64,000 nt of DNA from Viscum album. Its lineage: Eukaryota; Streptophyta; Magnoliopsida; Santalales; Viscaceae. The notes beneath the pieces were generated by a model. It was not told the DNA's origin, ran no database searches, and saw only the letters and a list, made by a program, of their open reading frames with translations. Positions 59,481 to 64,000 of the stretch are shown in pieces. Positions within the stretch are counted from its first letter, which is position 1. Every line of letters begins with the position of its first letter. The stretch is from assembly GCA_963277665.1 (NCBI GenBank), contig CAUJRU010000137.1, positions 1,116,001-1,180,000 of the forward strand, written 5' to 3'. A program made the translations under genes and the position numbers.

Positions 59481-60010
59481 TAATCATTCCTCTTCATCTA
59501 TGGTAGCATCAAAATCTTGGTCATGATCTATTACCCTCTTTTGGTGTATATTACTTCGACACATGAGACATTGATTTGCATTGTGTCCCATATCACTGAA
59601 GTGGAAGCATTGCACATTGGAATTTTCTTTCATTCCCTTTCAATAACGAAAATGGTGTCTTTTTTCTCTACACTTACAAAAAACTCCCATTCCATTCAAG
59701 AAAGTATCAAGATTTTTCTTCCCACATTAATCACATGCAAGAAAATACTTCTTTCCCTTCACCCCTTTATCCATATTTTTTTAGCTTTCCTCTTGTTATC
59801 ATGCTTTCCTATAAATCCATAATAGTTAGAGTACTCTTTACCTATCCTATTATCACATGATACTATGTTCTCATATGATGAGAATTCTGTGATATTACTT
59901 CCCTTCAAAATATTGGCTTAAGACCACGAAGGATATGATCTTTCTTACTCTTTGGATATCGTGCATTGGTGAGGTTCACATTCCTTCTAATAAGTTCCAT
60001 TTCTAAACAA
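59480..60010 (-). pseudogene. Gag of the giant-LTR element (relic, zinc-knuckle region)
   Basis: Minus-strand translation reads NARYPKSKKDHILRGLKPIF (about 59920-59980), like the gag core block ending in RGLKPEF. A series of zinc-knuckle remains follows at about 59560-59745: CDxCGKK..., FCKCREKRHHFRY and CFHFSDMGHNANQC. Order and spacing fit the three-knuckle nucleocapsid of Tekay/Del-type gag (CxxCGKxHxxxC, then CxxCxxxGHxxxxC twice), with several cysteines mutated and stops present. The last lines (DHDQDFDATIDEEE) are acidic and end at a stop near 59497. The plus-strand frame at 59517-59822 is the shadow of this region. Confidence 0.65.
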
Positions 60011-60481
60011 TGGAATACACATTATTAGCTCATAAACTAATAATATATAATTCCATATATGTTATATCCCATAACATAAATTTACACATCATAAAACTTA
60101 GAATCACAAGCCTTGGCTACTTTGGGGACATCTTTACTTTTAAATCCTTCATAATGGTAGGTAAATAAAATATGAATCATCCAAAGAATATCCCCTTGGA
60201 GCATCAGACTAGGTACACAGTAAGGCTCATTATCATGTACTAGGTTACCTCAAGTAAGGCCCATAACACCTTCTTTGAGTTATTACTCCTAGATAGATTT
60301 GTGCCAAGACCACACCCAATTGTAGTATCCAAAAATTGATGTATTCTAGGAATACCCATATAATCACTACCTTACCAAAATTCTAGGATGATATTCTATA
60401 ATTTTCCTCAAAGTATATATTAATTTTATTCTTCCTAATCTATGTTTTATATATATAGTTTCTAAGGTTGTTTTTAAACAT
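60011..60481 (-). other. Leader and gag N-terminal part, very decayed
   Basis: Between primer site and recognisable gag on the minus strand. One partial frame (MGIPRIHQFLDTTIG, about 60330-60375) may be the decayed N-terminal gag, but resemblance is weak. Confidence 0.3.
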
Positions 60482-60493
60482 CCTTTGATACCA
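60482..60493 (-). other. Primer-binding site of the giant-LTR element
   Basis: Minus-strand TGGTATCAAAGG, two bases after the LTR end, matches the initiator tRNA-Met complement TGGTATCAGAGC except for two positions. It fixes the minus-strand orientation and shows that 60496 is the end of the 5' LTR. Confidence 0.75.
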
Positions 60494-61995
60494 ACTATAA
60501 TGCCCTGACCCTAGAAGCCTAGAGTTAGTTCATTACTTTATTAAATTGGAATGATTACAAGGAATAAAATTGCGAAGGACCGATCAGTTTATCAGTCTTG
60601 GAAAAAAATATTACATTCATTAAACCCATAATACATTGTGGAAAATAATATGAAACAAGATACAAAATAAAATTAAATAAACCACATCCTTGAAATCTTA
60701 TTCAAAGTTTTCTTCTTTATAACCTGGTGTAAGGATACATAATAATGGTGGGATAAAATGATCAGTAAGCATAAGTACAATAAATGGAGTAAAGAATCAA
60801 TAAATATAGAAAGGTAAATAATTGAATACGCTTTCCATTTGAATGGCTAGATAATGCAATATCAATATAGAAAGGTAAGAAACTAAAATACATGTCAGTT
60901 AAACAATAAAACTAAGAATCAAATATATACATAAGTATATCGATGAAAACTATCATGGATAATAATTATTACTGTGTTAGAAATAAATGAAATTATTAAG
61001 TATTGGATTCCATGTTTCCTTTGTACATAGATCTATTACCATCAAGACCTTTCACAATATGGTTTAGAACATACTAGTTACAAACTGATTTAGTTTGTCC
61101 AACCTTATCTCTACTGTAAAGACCTTTCCCAAGATAGTTTATATCATACTAAATACAAATTAAAATGGTTTTTCCAACATAATTTCATCCCATGAGACTA
61201 CCGATGCATCAAGGGGCTTCATTAACCAGTCCCCAACCCGTAGGCATTATGTTAAACGATCCCCAACCCATGTCATAACTATCCAAATCATTCCTTGAAT
61301 AAAATAATTGATTTAATTAATAAAGATAATTTACTTATCTTATATCCATATTTAATAAATAATATTGATTTATTAATAATTCCTCATAATAGGATAACTA
61401 ACAAAAGGGGTTGTTGACAATAAAACATTCTTGAGGAAAAATAATATTTAAACTTTCCAAAGTGTACCATACCACATTGAAATATTTAAATAATAATTCA
61501 TCATGAATTAAATGAAACTTCTAATATCATGAGAATAATTAGATTCATTATATAACATGTCAAAGGATAGTACATGCAACAAATAAAATTGAATTAATTC
61601 ATAACTAAAATAAGTCTCAATGCAATGTAAATTGAGATGAAATCCCTTACCTTAACCTTCCTTTTGTTGTGTGGTATTTATCCTCCTTTATAGTGGTTTA
61701 AAATATTTTAATAACTTATACTAGAATGATAATAAGGTTTAAAATATCATATATTAAATCCTTATAATATTTCATTACCATTTTTTTAACTCTCTTTCAT
61801 TATTTTAACTAGTTTGGGTGTTAATTGCCCAATTTTCTCAAGTATGTTTTGACTTGGAATTTGTTGTTACTATTACATAGATAATGATTTCCTAATATCC
61901 ATAATTTAAACTGTGATTTAATTATCATATATATTCATAAGATATTCATTTATTATAATTAATAATGTTTGTAGATAATAAATAAAATGCAACGC

Positions 61996-62027
61996 TCATG
62001 GAGACGGTAGGTCGTACGTACGCATGA
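61996..62027 (-). other. Conserved CpG-rich hairpin, copy C
   Basis: Stem TCATG / CATGA around the 22-nt apical region at 62001-62022 (sense: CGTACGTACGA then CCTACCGTCTC). The next sense-strand pair outward is a T-G wobble; the outer stem of copy B is otherwise partly lost. Confidence 0.7.
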
Positions 62028-62756
62028 ATGCTACTTTCATTTAATTTTTTTGTATTTAACGAATAAAAATTAAATTATATATTTATATTATAATTATAGT
62101 ATCATATATATGTTGTATATGTTACATAGGTTTATTAATACCATCCTTTATGCATTCCAGGTATGGCATGAATGAGTCCCATTTCTTTAAGGGGGTGGTA
62201 GTCCACACTTCCCCAGATGAGAATTATCGCATTTACACAAGATGGAAAGCATGAAGGTTTGTTATAAATAAAAATTACAGAATCATAAATAAATTATAAA
62301 TATCATATATTTAATATATAAATATATTTTCCATCATAATTTCCACCATAAGTGGTGGTAAAGGGAAAATGAACAATCATCGTTCTATGAGGCAGTAGTT
62401 CACCGTACACAGAAATAATATTTAATTTACCCATTAGATGGAAGTGTGTGTAAGTATATGTAGAAAATTTATCATAAAAATATCCTAGTATATTTATTAT
62501 TCTTTTTTTGTTATTAAAGTATTAAATATGAATATTTATGGGGGTGTAGGATGGAAATAAAACTAAATAGCTTAAGGAAATGTTACATCTTAATTGGGTA
62601 ACTCTCTTTAGTTCGAACTAAAGGGATATCTTATATTTATTTCTTCCAAATAATAGTATTATAAGATTATGGGATGAATGATCAAGATATAATTGGGTAT
62701 ATCTTTGTCATACCAAATTTTCTTAAGAGGTTTGATGAAGTGGTAGAGTTCTTGCA

Positions 62757-62764
62757 TTATTATA
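62757..62764 (-). promoter_or_regulatory. TATA-like box of giant LTR copy C
   Basis: Minus-strand TATAATAA preceded by CCAC, aligned with the TATA box of copy B; one A-to-T change weakens it. Confidence 0.45.
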
Positions 62765-64000
62765 GTGGAGGGGGAGTGACACTCTTGTAAATACAAAAAA
62801 GGATTTCATTAAATGGAGGTATAACTTACCTAATGTGCCAAAAAAATAGAAACATAATGAATTAATGGATATTAATGGTTTATCAAAACCTCCAATACAC
62901 AAAATAAGTGTATTTTTATAATTTGGTTCCTTAACTTCTATGTTTCACCAATTTTATCATTTTTGATTTTATTAAGGAAACTAGTTTTCTAACCTGTGTA
63001 ATTTTAACAATAAGACTAAATTAAAGTGAGAATATTTTAAATTATAGATCAAATTAATTATTAATATGATATATAATTTATTGAATAAAAATAACTTGTT
63101 TTCTGGAAATTAAATCTAAAAAAGGCACATGGGACGCGAAAAAACACTACTGAAACTCATATTGGGCTAATAATGTTTTTAAAATATATGGGTCAATATG
63201 TTAATTATAAAATATAAATTGGTCCATTAATAGAACAAATAAAATATACATTAACACTTAAAAATAACTTGTATGAAAATATATTTCTAATTAATTTTAA
63301 ATCATTTAATAAAATATCATTTATTGTAAAATAACATTAATATCAATTTGAACATTATTTATTTAATTTTAATTTTAAAATATCAAAAAAATAGATTTTA
63401 AATCAAATATATTATGTTTACATATGTATAACATTATATATTCATTTAAAAATAATTGAATATGTTAATTCAATCAATTTACTTCATTTTTAATATTTTT
63501 AGTATCATTTATTTTAGTTAATTATTAAATAAATAATCATTATGTTGGTGTTTCTTAAGAATTTTAAGTTACTAAATAATCTATAAAAATTATTGGTAAA
63601 TAATTATGATAAAAATAACTAATTTATCTCAAAAATTGAAATGTATATCCGAAAATATTATGTTTTTTACATTTCTCAATGTTTCGTAAATGTTTACGGA
63701 AAGAAAAGTTCCCATTTTGTCCTTTTCCTTACTTTAACTTTTATATAGGGAACTTCCATTTAATAAAATCAACGTAACCCATAAAATTAGAACCATTATG
63801 GTATATGGTTGAATTATTGACATAAATTTTCCTTTGTATATGTTTGCATGTCATTTTGGTCCTAAATATTATGTTTTAGTCCCTCAATATGCTTAATTAG
63901 ACCTTAATAACCGTAACTAATTTTAATCACGTTCACTAATCATTTTTTTCAAAAAATAAGTTGATATTATTAGAAAAAAATATCACAATAATTATAACTA

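Larger units (their letters stand above)
54262..64000 (-). mobile_element. Giant-LTR gag-only element (minus strand, right end outside window)
   Basis: On the minus strand: 5' LTR (60496 to beyond 64000), primer-binding site (60482-60493), a 2163-bp internal region with a gag-like zinc-knuckle region but no recognisable pol, polypurine tract (58333-58345), and 3' LTR of 4071 bp (54262-58332). Two LTRs almost twice the length of the internal region, with a gag remnant, resemble the non-autonomous plant classes described as LARDs (large LTRs) and TR-GAG elements (gag only). The gag knuckles look like those of the Tekay/Del group. It inserted into the RNase H gene of Copia-3. Confidence 0.8.
60496..64000 (-). 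repeat. Giant LTR, copy C (5' LTR, truncated by window end)
   Basis: Minus-strand end GGTCAGGGCATTATA at 60496. It aligns with copy B at a nearly constant offset of about 6.24 kb; by that offset its start lies near 64.57 kb, outside the window. It contains a TATA-like box (62757-62764), a GT at the donor-like position (62585-62586) and the hairpin block (61996-62027). Confidence 0.85.

Noticed and set aside
59517..59822. 101-codon plus-strand open frame
   Set aside because: Opposite strand of the gag zinc-knuckle region; its sequence is hydrophobic and low-complexity with no family match that I recognise.

Overview
This window looks like nuclear DNA of a seed plant, probably from a repeat-rich intergenic region of a large genome; I cannot name the species. 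I find no host gene. Every coding stretch I can identify is a decayed transposable element. Much of the sequence is strongly AT-rich, broken by more GC-balanced blocks, which are the younger Ty3/gypsy elements. Most nonsense codons in those elements are TAG or TGA where the family normally has CAG or CGA. This fits long-term decay of methylated cytosine.

Layout, left to right. 1-2673 is the right part of a giant LTR (copy A, + strand). About 2.9-8.25 kb is a badly decayed Athila/Tat-type Ty3/gypsy element on the minus strand. 9458-19523 is a complete but dead chromodomain-type gypsy element (Gypsy-1): both LTRs, primer-binding site, gag-pol remains, polypurine tract and a perfect 5-bp target duplication. 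About 20.06-30.95 kb is a decayed Ty1/copia element (Copia-1) on the + strand. It is split by a 3.3-kb solo-LTR-like insert (copy D, 22819-26112). About 32.05-34.5 kb is a LINE (L1-type) relic on the minus strand. 36600 to about 52955 is a second copia element (Copia-2), split at 39806-50397 by a second complete gypsy element (Gypsy-2) whose pol is in one frame broken mainly by stops. About 53-54.26 kb is the 3' part of a minus-strand copia element (Copia-3). Its RNase H region is interrupted at 54262 by a minus-strand element with LTRs of about 4.07 kb and an internal region of only 2163 bp. That internal region carries a gag-type zinc-knuckle region but no recognisable pol (54262 to beyond the window end).

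The most interesting observation concerns the giant-LTR family (copies A, B and C). Inside its AT-rich LTRs lies a short CpG-rich block that folds as a hairpin. Its apical region is always exactly 22 nt and almost invariant. The flanking stem differs between copies, with paired changes that preserve pairing. Copy A carries the block twice. The loop contains the 10-nt palindrome CGTACGTACG. I know of no described element matching this and suggest an RNA structural signal of a gag-only retroelement family. A second notable feature is an array of short dyads (GTACACG-C-CGTGTAC type) shared by the LTRs and leader of Gypsy-2.
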